From Clostridia bacterium (GTDB lineage Bacteria; Bacillota_A; Clostridia; Oscillospirales; CAG-272), in assembly GCA_017462125.1 (NCBI GenBank), contig JAFTRQ010000194.1, forward strand, positions 1-58,209: 58,209 bases of DNA. The letters are read 5' to 3'. The position numbers were made by a program, and so were the translations under genes. Numbering within the stretch: the stretch's first letter is position 1; every line of letters starts with the position of its first letter. The notes below the pieces were generated by a model. That model searched no databases and had not been told where the DNA came from. It saw nothing but the letters and a program-made list of their open reading frames with translations. Positions 41,266 through 49,493 of the stretch are shown here, in pieces.

Positions 41266-42315
41266 TTAAACAAAATCCTCCCAGCGCCATTCGTCGTACC
41301 ATTTGAGTCTGGGGACTCCGTCCTCGTCAAAGCTGACGGGGAGCCAAACGTAATCGGCGATGGACGTGTTTTTCGCGGTAAGCTTTCTCATATCCTGAGG
41401 AAGCAGAGGCGTCTTTGTCTTGTCGTACCAGCTGTCGAAAACGTCCATAAAGTTGGGCCAGCTGGGATCAATGTCAAGAAGCCAACGGTCTGCGGCGGCA
41501 ATGTAAAAATCCTTGCCGGGGATCTTGATAACGCAGGCAACCTGGCTGTCGAAGGTGGTGCGCTTCACGTCACCGATGCAGGACTCACCGTGCTCTGTCC
41601 AAGGACCCGTGAGGTGATCTGCGGATGCACTCTCCGTGGGGTTGGGGAACTTTGCGGTGGTTCCCGAGGTGAACATATACCACTTGCCATTTCTGCGGAA
41701 GATAGCGGGCGCTTCTCTGACGAAGGGAACGCGGCGACCCTCGAAGAATTCGGTGTATTCGCCCGTAACGTCGGTGTAATCCTCTGTCAGAGGCATGATG
41801 ATCATACTGCAGTGTACACGCTCAAACATAATGTAAGCGATGCCGGTGTCGGGATCCTTAACGAGATCAAAGTCGCCCGAAAGGAAGCCGCCGGGGTGAA
41901 CGTCGTGCTTGATTTTGAAAGGACCGTGAATGTCGGGAGCGGTCAGAATGACCATATACTGATCTCTTCCGTTGTCACCCATGATCTTGATCCACATAAC
42001 GAATTCCTTGTTCTTCTCGTTGTAGAGCATATGGGGACGGTCCATCTTGGAAAGCGGATGCAGGGGGCTTGTGGGGTCGTCAACGTCGGGACCTGCGATG
42101 ATACCCTCGCTCTTCCAATTGTAGAGATCGTCGGAGGAATAGAGCCTTACTCCCCAATGCCAGATCTCCCACTCGGATTGTGATTTTTCCTTGTTCTCGC
42201 CAAACCACCAGAACTTGCCTTCGTGATAGATAATGTTTCCGCCGTGAGCCTGAATGCGGTTGCCGTCGGTGTCAAGCCAGACCTGACCGGGACGGAAGGA
42301 GTTGTACTTTTCCAT
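41266..42315 (-). CDS. GH43-family glycoside hydrolase, resembling exo-galactanase group
   Basis: A 349-residue five-bladed propeller type protein. VWLDTDGNRIQAHGGNIIYH (12-31), FWWFGENK and MDRPHMLYNEKNKEFVMW (91-108) are close to the conserved blocks of GH43 exo-beta-1,3-galactanase relatives. No signal peptide, so it would act inside the cell. The ATG at 42315 follows GAAAGGACG; the longer open frame upstream has no ribosome site. It lies after aspartokinase on the same strand, with a long-loop hairpin between them, and is followed by a family C element. Substrate is inferred only from family resemblance. Confidence 0.8.
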   Translation of the reverse strand: MEKYNSFRPGQVWLDTDGNRIQAHGGNIIYHEGKFWWFGENKEKSQSEWEIWHWGVRLYSSDDLYNWKSEGIIAGPDVDDPTSPLHPLSKMDRPHMLYNEKNKEFVMWIKIMGDNGRDQYMVILTAPDIHGPFKIKHDVHPGGFLSGDFDLVKDPDTGIAYIMFERVHCSMIIMPLTEDYTDVTGEYTEFFEGRRVPFVREAPAIFRRNGKWYMFTSGTTAKFPNPTESASADHLTGPWTEHGESCIGDVKRTTFDSQVACVIKIPGKDFYIAAADRWLLDIDPSWPNFMDVFDSWYDKTKTPLLPQDMRKLTAKNTSIADYVWLPVSFDEDGVPRLKWYDEWRWEDFV

Positions 42316-42347
42316 AATAATCGTCCTTTCAAGATGATTTTTGTAAA

Positions 42348-42420
42348 AGGAGGCAAAAGCATACAAATGAACCGTCCTGTCGATGGATGAAAGCAATGTC
42401 ATTTTTGCCTTTGCCTCTTT
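42348..42420 (-). terminator. Long-loop hairpin between aspartokinase and GH43-like genes
   Basis: GAGGCAAA and TTTTGCCTC arms about 50 bases apart, followed by CTTTTA on the minus strand. A weak terminator is possible. Confidence 0.35.
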
Positions 42421-42433
42421 TTTTGTTGTTTGA

Positions 42434-43759
42434 TTATTTTACAAATTCGTTGTAGATTGCGTTCAGAGCAGCGGTGAAATCATGCTCCTCAACGCCGATG
42501 ACGATGTTCAGCTCGCAGGAGCCCTGGTCGATCATACGGATGTTGATGCCTGCGTTGGAAAGCGCGGAGAAGACTCTTGCCGCAGTACCCTTTGCCTTGA
42601 CCATACCGCGACCAACCACCGCGATCAGAGCAAGTCCGTCCTCAACGGTAATGCTGTCGGGCTTGGTGCGTCTGGTCATTGCCTGCAGAACTCTTTCTCT
42701 GTGTCCCTCAAGCTGAGCGGTGGAAACGATCACGCTCATGGTGTCGATGCCGGAGGGAAGATGCTCGAAGGAAATGTCGTTGTCCTCAAGGGATTCGAGA
42801 ACCTTACGGCCAAATCCGACCTCGCTGTTCATCATATCCTTTTCGATGGTGATAACCGAGAAGCCCTTCTTGCCTGCAAGTCCTGTGATCACGTGCTCGC
42901 TGTCATAGCTGGAGGCCTGAGATACGATCATCGTACCCTTGTCCTGGGGACGGTTGGTGTTTCTGATGTTGATCGGAATGCCCGCGTAACGAACGGGGAA
43001 GATCGCGTCCTCGTGAAGCACGGTCGCACCCATATAGGAAAGCTCGCGGAGCTCACGGTAGGTGATGGTGTCGATGGGCTGAGGATTATCGATGATGCGG
43101 GGGTCTGCCATGAGGAAGCCCGAAACGTCGGTCCAGTTCTCGTAAAGGTCGGCTTCGGCCGCACGGGCAACGATAGAGCCTGTGATATCGGAGCCACCGC
43201 GCGAGAAGGTCACAATGGTGCCGTTGGGAGCGATGCCGTAGAAGCCGGGGATAACGGCATACTTGTGATCCTTCAGCTCCATAGAGAGAATGTCGTTGGT
43301 CTTGTCCTCGTCAAACGTGCCGTTTTCGCGGAAATAGATCACGTTTTCAGCGTCGATGAAATCAAAGCCGAGATACTTGGCGAGAATGATACCGTTCAGA
43401 TATTCGCCACGGCTTGCGGCAAAGTCGCGTCCCGAATTGTGCAGGACGGCATTCTTGATGTATTCGTACTCTCCCGAAAGGTCATAATCAAGACCGAGCT
43501 CGGAAATGATGCCGTTGTATCTTTCCTTGATCTGGTCGTAATATGCATCGATCTCCTCGGAGGACGCGCGGGAACGGACAAGCTCAAAGAAATTGTAGAG
43601 CATATCGGTGACCTTGGTGTCTCCGGGATATCTTTTACCGGGAGCGGAGGGGATTACGTATCTGCGGTCGGGGTCTGCCTTTACGATCTCGGCAACCATG
43701 CGAAAATGCTCGGCATCTGCCAGAGAGGAGCCTCCGAACTTTACAACTTTAAGACTCAT
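42434..43759 (-). CDS. lysC: Aspartate kinase
   Basis: A 441-residue aspartokinase, the first step from aspartate to lysine, threonine and methionine. KVVKFGGSSLADAEHF is the N-terminal nucleotide motif, SRGGSDITGS the aspartate/phosphate motif. The C-terminal 150 residues hold two ACT domains (GFSVITIEKDMMN and LIAVVGRGM), the usual amino-acid feedback site. Length matches the single-function type. The promoter lies directly upstream; no other lysine-pathway gene is near. Which of the isozymes it corresponds to cannot be told. Confidence 0.95.
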   Translation of the reverse strand: MSLKVVKFGGSSLADAEHFRMVAEIVKADPDRRYVIPSAPGKRYPGDTKVTDMLYNFFELVRSRASSEEIDAYYDQIKERYNGIISELGLDYDLSGEYEYIKNAVLHNSGRDFAASRGEYLNGIILAKYLGFDFIDAENVIYFRENGTFDEDKTNDILSMELKDHKYAVIPGFYGIAPNGTIVTFSRGGSDITGSIVARAAEADLYENWTDVSGFLMADPRIIDNPQPIDTITYRELRELSYMGATVLHEDAIFPVRYAGIPINIRNTNRPQDKGTMIVSQASSYDSEHVITGLAGKKGFSVITIEKDMMNSEVGFGRKVLESLEDNDISFEHLPSGIDTMSVIVSTAQLEGHRERVLQAMTRRTKPDSITVEDGLALIAVVGRGMVKAKGTAARVFSALSNAGINIRMIDQGSCELNIVIGVEEHDFTAALNAIYNEFVK

Positions 43760-43840
43760 ATTTATCTACCTTTCTGCGCATAGCGCACTGAAAAAAATTC
43801 ATTTACGATCTTTCTGATAAAAAAAGACAATATATATTAT

Positions 43841-43869
43841 ATTATATGAAAAATCGGCTTTCTTGTCAA
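43841..43869 (-). promoter_or_regulatory. Promoter of aspartokinase
   Basis: On the minus strand TTGACA (43864-43869), 17 bases, TATAAT (43841-43846). The leader is about 75 bases; no lysine riboswitch is seen. Confidence 0.8.
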
Positions 43870-43962
43870 TAGGGATTTTACATAAAAACGATAGTTTTCC
43901 CATTACTTATGCGGTGCATTTCGGGAAAAAGGGCAAGATATGCGAAAAGTGCGTTGGAGGAC

Positions 43963-43991
43963 TTGCAAAAATGACGTCGGTGTGATATAAT
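43963..43991 (+). promoter_or_regulatory. Promoter of the DUF1015 gene
   Basis: TTGCAA (43963-43968), 17 bases, TATAAT (43986-43991). Transcription would start near 43998, so the whole family A copy 4 is in the 5' leader. Confidence 0.75.
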
Positions 43992-44008
43992 GTGTACATC
44001 AAACAGCA

Positions 44009-44160
44009 AGGATGGCAGCGTGAAAGCCTTCACATCTATAGGCAGCCTGACTGCTTCACGCAAAATCCATTGATCATTATTTGTGCCACCGCGTAGGGTT
44101 TCCCGAAACGAACGAAGTGAGTTTTGGGGGGATTCCGTGGGCGGCGGAATGGAGATTCGT
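44009..44160 (+). repeat. Family A element, copy 4, in a transcribed leader
   Basis: P1 GCGTGAA 44018-44024 with TTCACGC 44055-44061. The P2 5' arm is missing, while its 3' flank (ATTTGTGCC) is kept. P3 (GCCACC region with GGGCGGC region) carries an inner stem (CCC/GGG, GAAAC/GTTTT). GGAATGGAGATT precedes the ATG at 44161. Confidence 0.75.
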
Positions 44161-45423
44161 ATGAAGAAATACCTGTACCCCGCAGATATATTGCTCCCCG
44201 ATTTTTCACGGTTTAACGGTGAAAAGTGGGCGTGCGTTGCCTGCGATCAATATACCAGCCAGCCCGAGTATTGGGATAAGGCTCGCGCTTTTGTGGGTAA
44301 TGAGCCCTCAACGCTTGATCTGATGCTGCCCGAAGCGTTTCTTGAAAGGGAAGAGGAGATGATTCCGAAGATCAATGATAATATGAGCGCTTACCTTTCA
44401 AGCGTGCTTTTGGAGCATAAGAATACGATGATCTATCTGGAGCGAACACAGGCGGACGGCAGGGTTCGTAACGGTCTTATCGGAGCGGTGGATCTTGAGC
44501 AATATGATTACAACAAAGGCTCGGAGACGCTCATCCGCGCGACGGAGGGAACCGTGCTTGAGCGCATTCCGCCGCGCGTTGCTATCCGCCGCGGCGCAGT
44601 CATTGAAATGCCTCATATTATGATCCTTATCGATGACCGTGAAAAAACAGTGATCGAGCCGATCGCGGAAAAAGCGAGAGGCTGTTACAGCTTGGCCTAT
44701 GATTTTGATCTGATGGCGGGTGGCGGACACGTCACGGGATATTTTGTCGAACAAGCCGATTTTGACGGAATAAACCTCGCCTTGAGTCGCTTGGCAGACG
44801 CTGAGGCTATGAAAGAAAAGCACGGCGTGGATGCCGCAGCGCTCCTGTTTGCCATGGGAGACGGCAATCATTCGTTGGCGTCGGCAAAGGCGCTTTATGA
44901 AGAGATCAAGGCAGAGATCGGTGAAGAAGCCGCCCTTGCGCATCCCGCAAGATATGCGCTTTGCGAGATCGTCAATCTGCACGATGAGGCGCTTGATTTC
45001 GAGCCGATATACCGCGTTGCTTTCGGTGTGGAGCGGGATGCGTTTATTGCCGAATTGGAGGCATATCTGCGGGCGCTTGACGGAGACGCGGAGCAACAGA
45101 GCATTGAGATCGTGTTCGGAGAGCAGAGCAGGACTTGTGCGGTCGCTCATCCCGTTTCCCAGCTGGCTGTTGGCACGGTGCAGAATTTTCTCGATGAATA
45201 TACGGCTATGCATCCCGAGGTGACTGTAGACTATATTCACGGTGTCGAGACGGTAAAGGTCTTGGCGCAAAAGGAAAATACGGTTGGAATTTTGTACGAC
45301 GGTATGTCGAAGGATATGCTCTTCAAGACCGTCATCTGCGACGGCGCTCTGCCGCGAAAGACCTTCTCTATGGGGCACGCGGAGGACAAGCGGTTTTATT
45401 TGGAGTGCAGGAAGATCAGATAA
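44161..45423 (+). CDS. DUF1015-family protein
   Basis: A 420-residue cytoplasmic protein of the DUF1015 family. The family blocks are visible: ILLPDFSRFNGEKWACVACDQYTSQP (about 9-34), and FAMGDGNHSLASAKALYEE near 235. Function is not established; homologues in gut Clostridia often lie beside serC and serA, which are present in this window 25 kb away. The start ATG follows GGAATGGAGATTCGT, part of the family A element; an open frame 78 bases further upstream runs through the repeat and is rejected. It ends at the first hairpin of the family B element. Confidence 0.88.
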   Translation: MKKYLYPADILLPDFSRFNGEKWACVACDQYTSQPEYWDKARAFVGNEPSTLDLMLPEAFLEREEEMIPKINDNMSAYLSSVLLEHKNTMIYLERTQADGRVRNGLIGAVDLEQYDYNKGSETLIRATEGTVLERIPPRVAIRRGAVIEMPHIMILIDDREKTVIEPIAEKARGCYSLAYDFDLMAGGGHVTGYFVEQADFDGINLALSRLADAEAMKEKHGVDAAALLFAMGDGNHSLASAKALYEEIKAEIGEEAALAHPARYALCEIVNLHDEALDFEPIYRVAFGVERDAFIAELEAYLRALDGDAEQQSIEIVFGEQSRTCAVAHPVSQLAVGTVQNFLDEYTAMHPEVTVDYIHGVETVKVLAQKENTVGILYDGMSKDMLFKTVICDGALPRKTFSMGHAEDKRFYLECRKIR

Positions 45424-45434
45424 TTGTATATAAA

Positions 45435-45610
45435 AAACTCCGTCTCTGTGAGACGGAGTTTCAGCGTGTCGAGAAAATCTCGACACGCTGGCTGAGGTCG
45501 AAAAAGGTATATATCACAATTTTTAAATTGCTCTCGCTCTTTTCTTTTCCTTCTTGCGGTATAACAGCTTTTTCTACAATCAAAAACTCCGTCTCTGTGA
45601 GACGGAGTTT
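45435..45610 (-). repeat. Family B composite element, copy 2
   Basis: Two identical hairpins (AAACTCCGTCTC, TGT or its equivalent, GAGACGGAGTTT) at 45435-45461 and 45584-45610 enclose the same core as copy 1, in reverse orientation. The inner stem CAGCGTGTCGAGA 45462-45474 / TCTCGACACGCTG 45478-45490 is longer than in copy 1. The two outer hairpins act as terminators of the two convergent neighbouring genes. Confidence 0.8.
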
Positions 45611-45621
45611 TTGTATAGAGC

Positions 45622-46722
45622 TTAATATACAACCTTCAGATAAAGCTGATTGTTATAGTACTCATCAACACCCTTGTTGGTGTGACCTGCGGTGATCTTA
45701 CCGTCGCCGAGATCGATTGTGGGAGGCTCAGCGCCAAATCCGCCGCCGCCCAGCGCAGCACCGTGTCCTGCCTGGATCTCAAGGAATCCGCCCTTAACAG
45801 TGATTCCGATATCCGCGCAGATACCCAGATTTTCACGGTACAGCTCATCGCCGATAACGTGGCAGTAGCCGATATTGATGCGGACCTCACCGCCGTTCTG
45901 GACGTAGGTTTCCTCTGCGTATACACCGTCAAGGAACGCGCCCTTGGAGGTGGTGTAGCAGTCGCCGGTATCAATATTGATGTAGCCGCTTTCCACAACA
46001 AGGTTCATACAACGGAAGCCCTGAATGTTACGAAGGTTTGCGCTGTTGTTACCGATGGTACCGCAAACGATGTTAGCCGTAGCTTCCTTCCAGGCGATGT
46101 CACCTGTCTTGGCGCAGATACCGTAAGCTGTGGCACCTGTATCCGCTACGTCTGCAACGAAGTCGCCAACGGTCAGGTTCAGCGTGCCGGTACCCTGGAA
46201 TGTAAGCTTACCTGTACAGAGAATACCGTAACAGCCAAGGTAGTAGTCGTCCTCGCTGTCCTCTACCAATCCGGTGACAACGATGTTGTTATACGTGAAG
46301 TCCTCGATCACTACGGTTGCATCACCGTAGATCATAATGCCGATACCGTTTTCGGATACAAGATTGATGCCGGTAAGGGTGAGGGTGAAGGTGTCCTTAT
46401 CCCATCTGTATCCAAGGTCAAAGGCGCGGTCCTCAGAGATCGATTTTTCATCGAAGTACAGCGTGCCCTCAACAGTGGGTTCATCAACGGGCTCGGTTTC
46501 CTCTTCCGTAGGCTCTTCGGTGGTGACAGCCTTGGTTTCGGTAGTTTTTTCTTCTTTTTCGGTAGTCTTTTCTTCTTTGTCGGTGTTTTTTTCTTCCTTC
46601 TCGGTGGTGATCTCCGCCTCGGTAGAATCCTGATCGGGAGCGTTGGTTTCAACGGGATCGTCACAGGCAACCATAGCAAGGAGCATCAATCCGCAAAGGA
46701 GGATTGCAATGAATCTTTTCAT
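45622..46722 (-). CDS. Lipoprotein with beta-helix-like carbohydrate-binding region
   Basis: A 366-residue exported lipoprotein: signal with AMVAC, lipidated Cys20. Residues 25-75 are a repetitive linker with KEEKTTE units; the remainder is built of short repeating beta-strands (GYRWDKDTFTLTLTGINL, GTGTLNLTVGDFVAD, GGEVRINIGYC, GGFLEIQAGHGAALGGGGFG). This resembles the right-handed beta-helix "carbohydrate-binding domain" proteins seen in gut Clostridia. No catalytic motif is visible. The ATG at 46722 follows GAAAGGAATT. It is monocistronic. Confidence 0.72.
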   Translation of the reverse strand: MKRFIAILLCGLMLLAMVACDDPVETNAPDQDSTEAEITTEKEEKNTDKEEKTTEKEEKTTETKAVTTEEPTEEETEPVDEPTVEGTLYFDEKSISEDRAFDLGYRWDKDTFTLTLTGINLVSENGIGIMIYGDATVVIEDFTYNNIVVTGLVEDSEDDYYLGCYGILCTGKLTFQGTGTLNLTVGDFVADVADTGATAYGICAKTGDIAWKEATANIVCGTIGNNSANLRNIQGFRCMNLVVESGYINIDTGDCYTTSKGAFLDGVYAEETYVQNGGEVRINIGYCHVIGDELYRENLGICADIGITVKGGFLEIQAGHGAALGGGGFGAEPPTIDLGDGKITAGHTNKGVDEYYNNQLYLKVVY

Positions 46723-46766
46723 AACAGAATTCCTTTCCAATAACGAATGAATTGTTTACAAGTTAT

Positions 46767-46795
46767 ATTATATAACCTTTTTTTGCTTTTGTCAA
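46767..46795 (-). promoter_or_regulatory. Promoter of the lipoprotein gene
   Basis: On the minus strand TTGACA (46790-46795), 17 bases, TATAAT (46767-46772). Confidence 0.8.
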
Positions 46796-46835
46796 TGATC
46801 TTTTGAAATTTGTCTTATAAACGGAGAAATACTTG

Positions 46836-46862
46836 AAAAAAAGCCGCAATTGCGGCTTTTTT
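46836..46862. terminator. Terminator after the first SDR gene
   Basis: AAAAAAGCCGCAATTGCGGCTTTTTT: a near-perfect palindrome with T-runs on both strands. Confidence 0.85.
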
Positions 46863-46876
46863 CGGATAGGAAAGCG

Positions 46877-47614
46877 TCAGATCATCTTTCTGCACCCGTC
46901 GATCTGATAGTTCTGTCCCGAAATATAGGACGCTTTATCTCCGCACAGGAAGCAGATCAGCTCTGCGTTCTCCATATCGCTTCCCGATCTGCCCATATAT
47001 GACAGCGGGTTCGGAACGGTGTGGTAAAGATCATCCTTTAAGGAATCGGAGACGGTTCCCGGGGAGACGCTGTTGACGGTTACTCCGCTTTGCGCAACCT
47101 CCTTGGCAAGCGCCTTGGTCAGAGAAATGATCGCGCCCTTACTTGCCGAGTAGCAGGCCATATTTGCGTTTCCGTAAACTCCCGCAACGCTTGCCACGTT
47201 GACTATCCTGCCGTAGCCTTTTTCGATCATATTCGGAAGGACAGCGCGGGTGACGTAGACTACGCCCATAACGTTGACGTCGAAAAACAGCTTCCATTGG
47301 TCGATGGGAGTATCAAGGAAGGATTTGGAAATCTTCCAAAGAGCCGCGTTGTTGACGAGGACATCTATGCTTCCAAAAGCCTCGAGAGCGGCGGCGACAG
47401 ACGAATTGACCTGCTCCTCGTTACTTACGTCGCAGACGTATGCTCTTACCCTCGCGCCAAGCTTTTCACATTCCGCTTGGGTGAGAGACATTCTTTCTTC
47501 ATTTATATCCATAAGAACTACGTCGTAGCCTTCCTCGGAAAGCTTGATGGCCGTCGCTTTTCCAATGCCTACAGATGCGCCTGTAATAAGGGCGATTTTT
47601 TTGTTGTTTGACAT
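46877..47614 (-). CDS. Short-chain dehydrogenase/reductase
   Basis: A 245-residue SDR: TGASVGIGKA (12-21) binds NAD(P), NNAA is present, and YSASKGAI carries the catalytic Tyr and Lys with Ser in VASVAG. It ends the operon that starts with another SDR. Nine bases separate it from the dehydroquinase-like gene. The likely role is oxidation or reduction of a hydroxyl on a sugar acid or polyol; which one is not visible. Confidence 0.9.
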   Translation of the reverse strand: MSNNKKIALITGASVGIGKATAIKLSEEGYDVVLMDINEERMSLTQAECEKLGARVRAYVCDVSNEEQVNSSVAAALEAFGSIDVLVNNAALWKISKSFLDTPIDQWKLFFDVNVMGVVYVTRAVLPNMIEKGYGRIVNVASVAGVYGNANMACYSASKGAIISLTKALAKEVAQSGVTVNSVSPGTVSDSLKDDLYHTVPNPLSYMGRSGSDMENAELICFLCGDKASYISGQNYQIDGCRKMI

Positions 47615-47623
47615 AATAGCACC

Positions 47624-48379
47624 TCAACAATTGTAGAAAAGATTGTCCTTGACCTGCTTCATAGCACGAAGCTGAGGCTGTTCTCTTACTGCGTTTTGCA
47701 CACAGAGCCACATACAAACACCAAGAGACGGACCGATCTGACGGAGCTGGTGGCAGTTCCCGCCGGAGCAAAGGAAGAGGAACTTTCCGCCAACCTCGCG
47801 CTTGATGCGCAATATTGCACGGAAGTTTTCGTCGGTGTCGGCTTCGGAGGTGTCGAAGTTGACTATCTTACAGATGTCTGCTCCGCGCTCTCTCTGGGCT
47901 TTGGCATACTGTACCAAGCCGTCCTCGTCGATGTGGGTGTGGGTGTGGCTTGACATCAGCACCTCCGCTCCCGCGGCGTGAAGCTTTTCAATGAGAGCCT
48001 TCTGCTTTGCAACCGCTTCCTCGTTGTAGGTGATCTCATAGGGCTGGGGATCGTAAAAGTCCGCCATTACGTCAACAAGCGTTGCGCCCGCGCGGATGGC
48101 GGTAAAAAGAACCTCTGCGCATTCGTCGTCGGTCTTACCCTCGTTGCTGTGGTGACGGTAGCTGGTGACGTAGATCGGCTTGCCCAAGCAGTACTTGAAT
48201 ACCTGACGTAAGGTCTCCTCGCCCAGATGCTCGGGCTTCCAGCCCTCAAGCTGAAATCCGAAGGCTTCAGCACCGTCGTAGTGAGCGTTCATAATGGCAG
48301 AGATGGCTCTGTCGGGTGTGTTTTCGGGTATCATACAGCAGAGCAGGGGCTTTTGATACTGTAAAAAGGTTGCTTTCAT
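47624..48379 (-). CDS. Type I 3-dehydroquinate dehydratase-like protein
   Basis: A 251-residue TIM-barrel protein of the class I aldolase-like dehydroquinase family, which dehydrates 3-dehydroquinate through a lysine Schiff base. GADICKIVN has the candidate Schiff-base Lys171, and LMSSHTHTHI the candidate base His145; VTSYRHHSNEG and FLFLCSGGNCHQLR match other barrel positions. The N-terminal EWR-like block is changed (EAFGFQLE), so the substrate may differ. Its place between two SDR genes suggests catabolism of a hydroxy-acid or polyol, not shikimate synthesis. The ATG at 48379 follows ACGGAGAT, from a family A element. Confidence 0.75.
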   Translation of the reverse strand: MKATFLQYQKPLLCCMIPENTPDRAISAIMNAHYDGAEAFGFQLEGWKPEHLGEETLRQVFKYCLGKPIYVTSYRHHSNEGKTDDECAEVLFTAIRAGATLVDVMADFYDPQPYEITYNEEAVAKQKALIEKLHAAGAEVLMSSHTHTHIDEDGLVQYAKAQRERGADICKIVNFDTSEADTDENFRAILRIKREVGGKFLFLCSGGNCHQLRQIGPSLGVCMWLCVQNAVREQPQLRAMKQVKDNLFYNC

Positions 48380-48512
48380 AATTATCTCCGTTCTGCCGCC
48401 CTTGGGCGGCACAAATTTTTATTGATGAATTTTGCCGCAAGGCAAAATTCGCGCGTGAAAAAGATTGTTTCACTATGAGTGGGAAGTAGCTTTCACGCTG
48501 ATCTCCAATCTG
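48380..48512 (-). repeat. Family A element, copy 2
   Basis: On the minus strand: P1 GCGTGAAA/TTTCACGC (48491-48498 and 48453-48460), P2 GAATTTTGCC/GGCAAAATTC (48441-48450 and 48427-48436), P3 GCCGCC/GGCGGC (48405-48410 and 48395-48400), then AACGGAGAT before the start. It fills the whole gap between the SDR stop and the dehydroquinase-like start. Confidence 0.82.
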
Positions 48513-48516
48513 TAGC

Positions 48517-49296
48517 TTATTTTTTATTAAACATAACGTTTCTGCCGCCGTCGATCAGCAGGGTTATGCCGTTGACGAAGGCGCTTTCGTCACTTGCAAG
48601 ATACAATGTCGCGTTGATGATCTCGATAGGCTCTGCGGCTCTGCCTGCAAGAGTCTTCATATTTGCCATAGTGGGGCGTGTGAGCACGGGACCGGGGGCG
48701 ATGCAGTTGCATCTGATATTGTAAGGAGCGCCGATTTGCGCTATGGATTTGGTAAGACCGTTCATAGCTCCGCTTTTGGCAGTAGCATAGCCTACGTTGC
48801 TGTTGCCGCCTTCCTCGCCCGTGATCGAGTCGACGTGAATGATTACACCGCTTTTTTGCTCTCGCATATACTTCATTGCCGCGTGATCAAAATACAGCTG
48901 ACTGCGCAGATTGACGTCAAGGCTCCAATCGTATATCTCGATGGGAATATCGGGGAACTCGTTGCCGGCTCCAAGCTCGAGCAATCTGTCTCTAAGCATA
49001 CGAAGCTCCGCTCCGCCCGCGAAGGGAATGACTACGTCGATGCGGCCGAATTTTTCTATGGCGGCAGAGCAAACAGCAACTACCTGCTCGTATTCGCGCA
49101 CGTCGCAGACCACACCGATGGCAGAATCTGCTCTTATGGCATTGACCGAGGCAACGGCTTCATTCAAGGTGTCGGGATTGATATCCGACATAACCGCGTT
49201 TCCGCCCATCTCCACGAATTTTTGGGCAAATAAAAGCCCCATTCCCGATGCCGCGCCCGACAGCACGGCGGTTTTTCCCGTAAAATCAAAATTCAT
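48517..49296 (-). CDS. Short-chain dehydrogenase/reductase
   Basis: A 259-residue SDR with SGAASGMGLLFA (12-23) as the dinucleotide loop and the catalytic YATAKSGA; the Ser is in HVDSITG. It is the first gene of the operon and lies opposite an AraC-family regulator. The ATG at 49296 has AAAGGATGG 12-13 bases upstream, rather far, so a slightly earlier start cannot be excluded. It likely oxidises a polyol or sugar-acid hydroxyl. Confidence 0.88.
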   Translation of the reverse strand: MNFDFTGKTAVLSGAASGMGLLFAQKFVEMGGNAVMSDINPDTLNEAVASVNAIRADSAIGVVCDVREYEQVVAVCSAAIEKFGRIDVVIPFAGGAELRMLRDRLLELGAGNEFPDIPIEIYDWSLDVNLRSQLYFDHAAMKYMREQKSGVIIHVDSITGEEGGNSNVGYATAKSGAMNGLTKSIAQIGAPYNIRCNCIAPGPVLTRPTMANMKTLAGRAAEPIEIINATLYLASDESAFVNGITLLIDGGRNVMFNKK

Positions 49297-49363
49297 AACA
49301 GTAAACCATCCTTTCTGAAAGAGGTTTGATTGCAATATCAAGCTTTCTCAATCTTGCAAAACC

Positions 49364-49392
49364 ATAATATCACACAAATACGATGTAATCAA
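49364..49392 (-). promoter_or_regulatory. Promoter of the SDR/dehydroquinase-like operon
   Basis: On the minus strand TTGATT (49387-49392), 17 bases, TATTAT (49364-49369): a sub-consensus promoter, as for an activator-dependent one. Confidence 0.55.
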
Positions 49393-49443
49393 TGGCAAAA
49401 ACGAGCAGCTTTTAACATTTATGATATTATTTATTTGTTTTGG

Positions 49444-49472
49444 TTGACATTTGTTGCGAAAAATGATAAAAT
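49444..49472 (+). promoter_or_regulatory. Promoter of the divergent AraC gene
   Basis: TTGACA (49444-49449), 17 bases, TAAAAT (49467-49472). Confidence 0.65.
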
Positions 49473-49493
49473 CAGATTGATGGGGGTGATGAA

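Noticed and set aside
43770..43840. Lysine riboswitch before aspartokinase
   Set aside because: The leader is about 75 bases, too short, with no conserved core.
44083..44160. Longer start for the DUF1015 protein
   Set aside because: The extra codons translate the family A element; the ribosome site fits the ATG at 44161.
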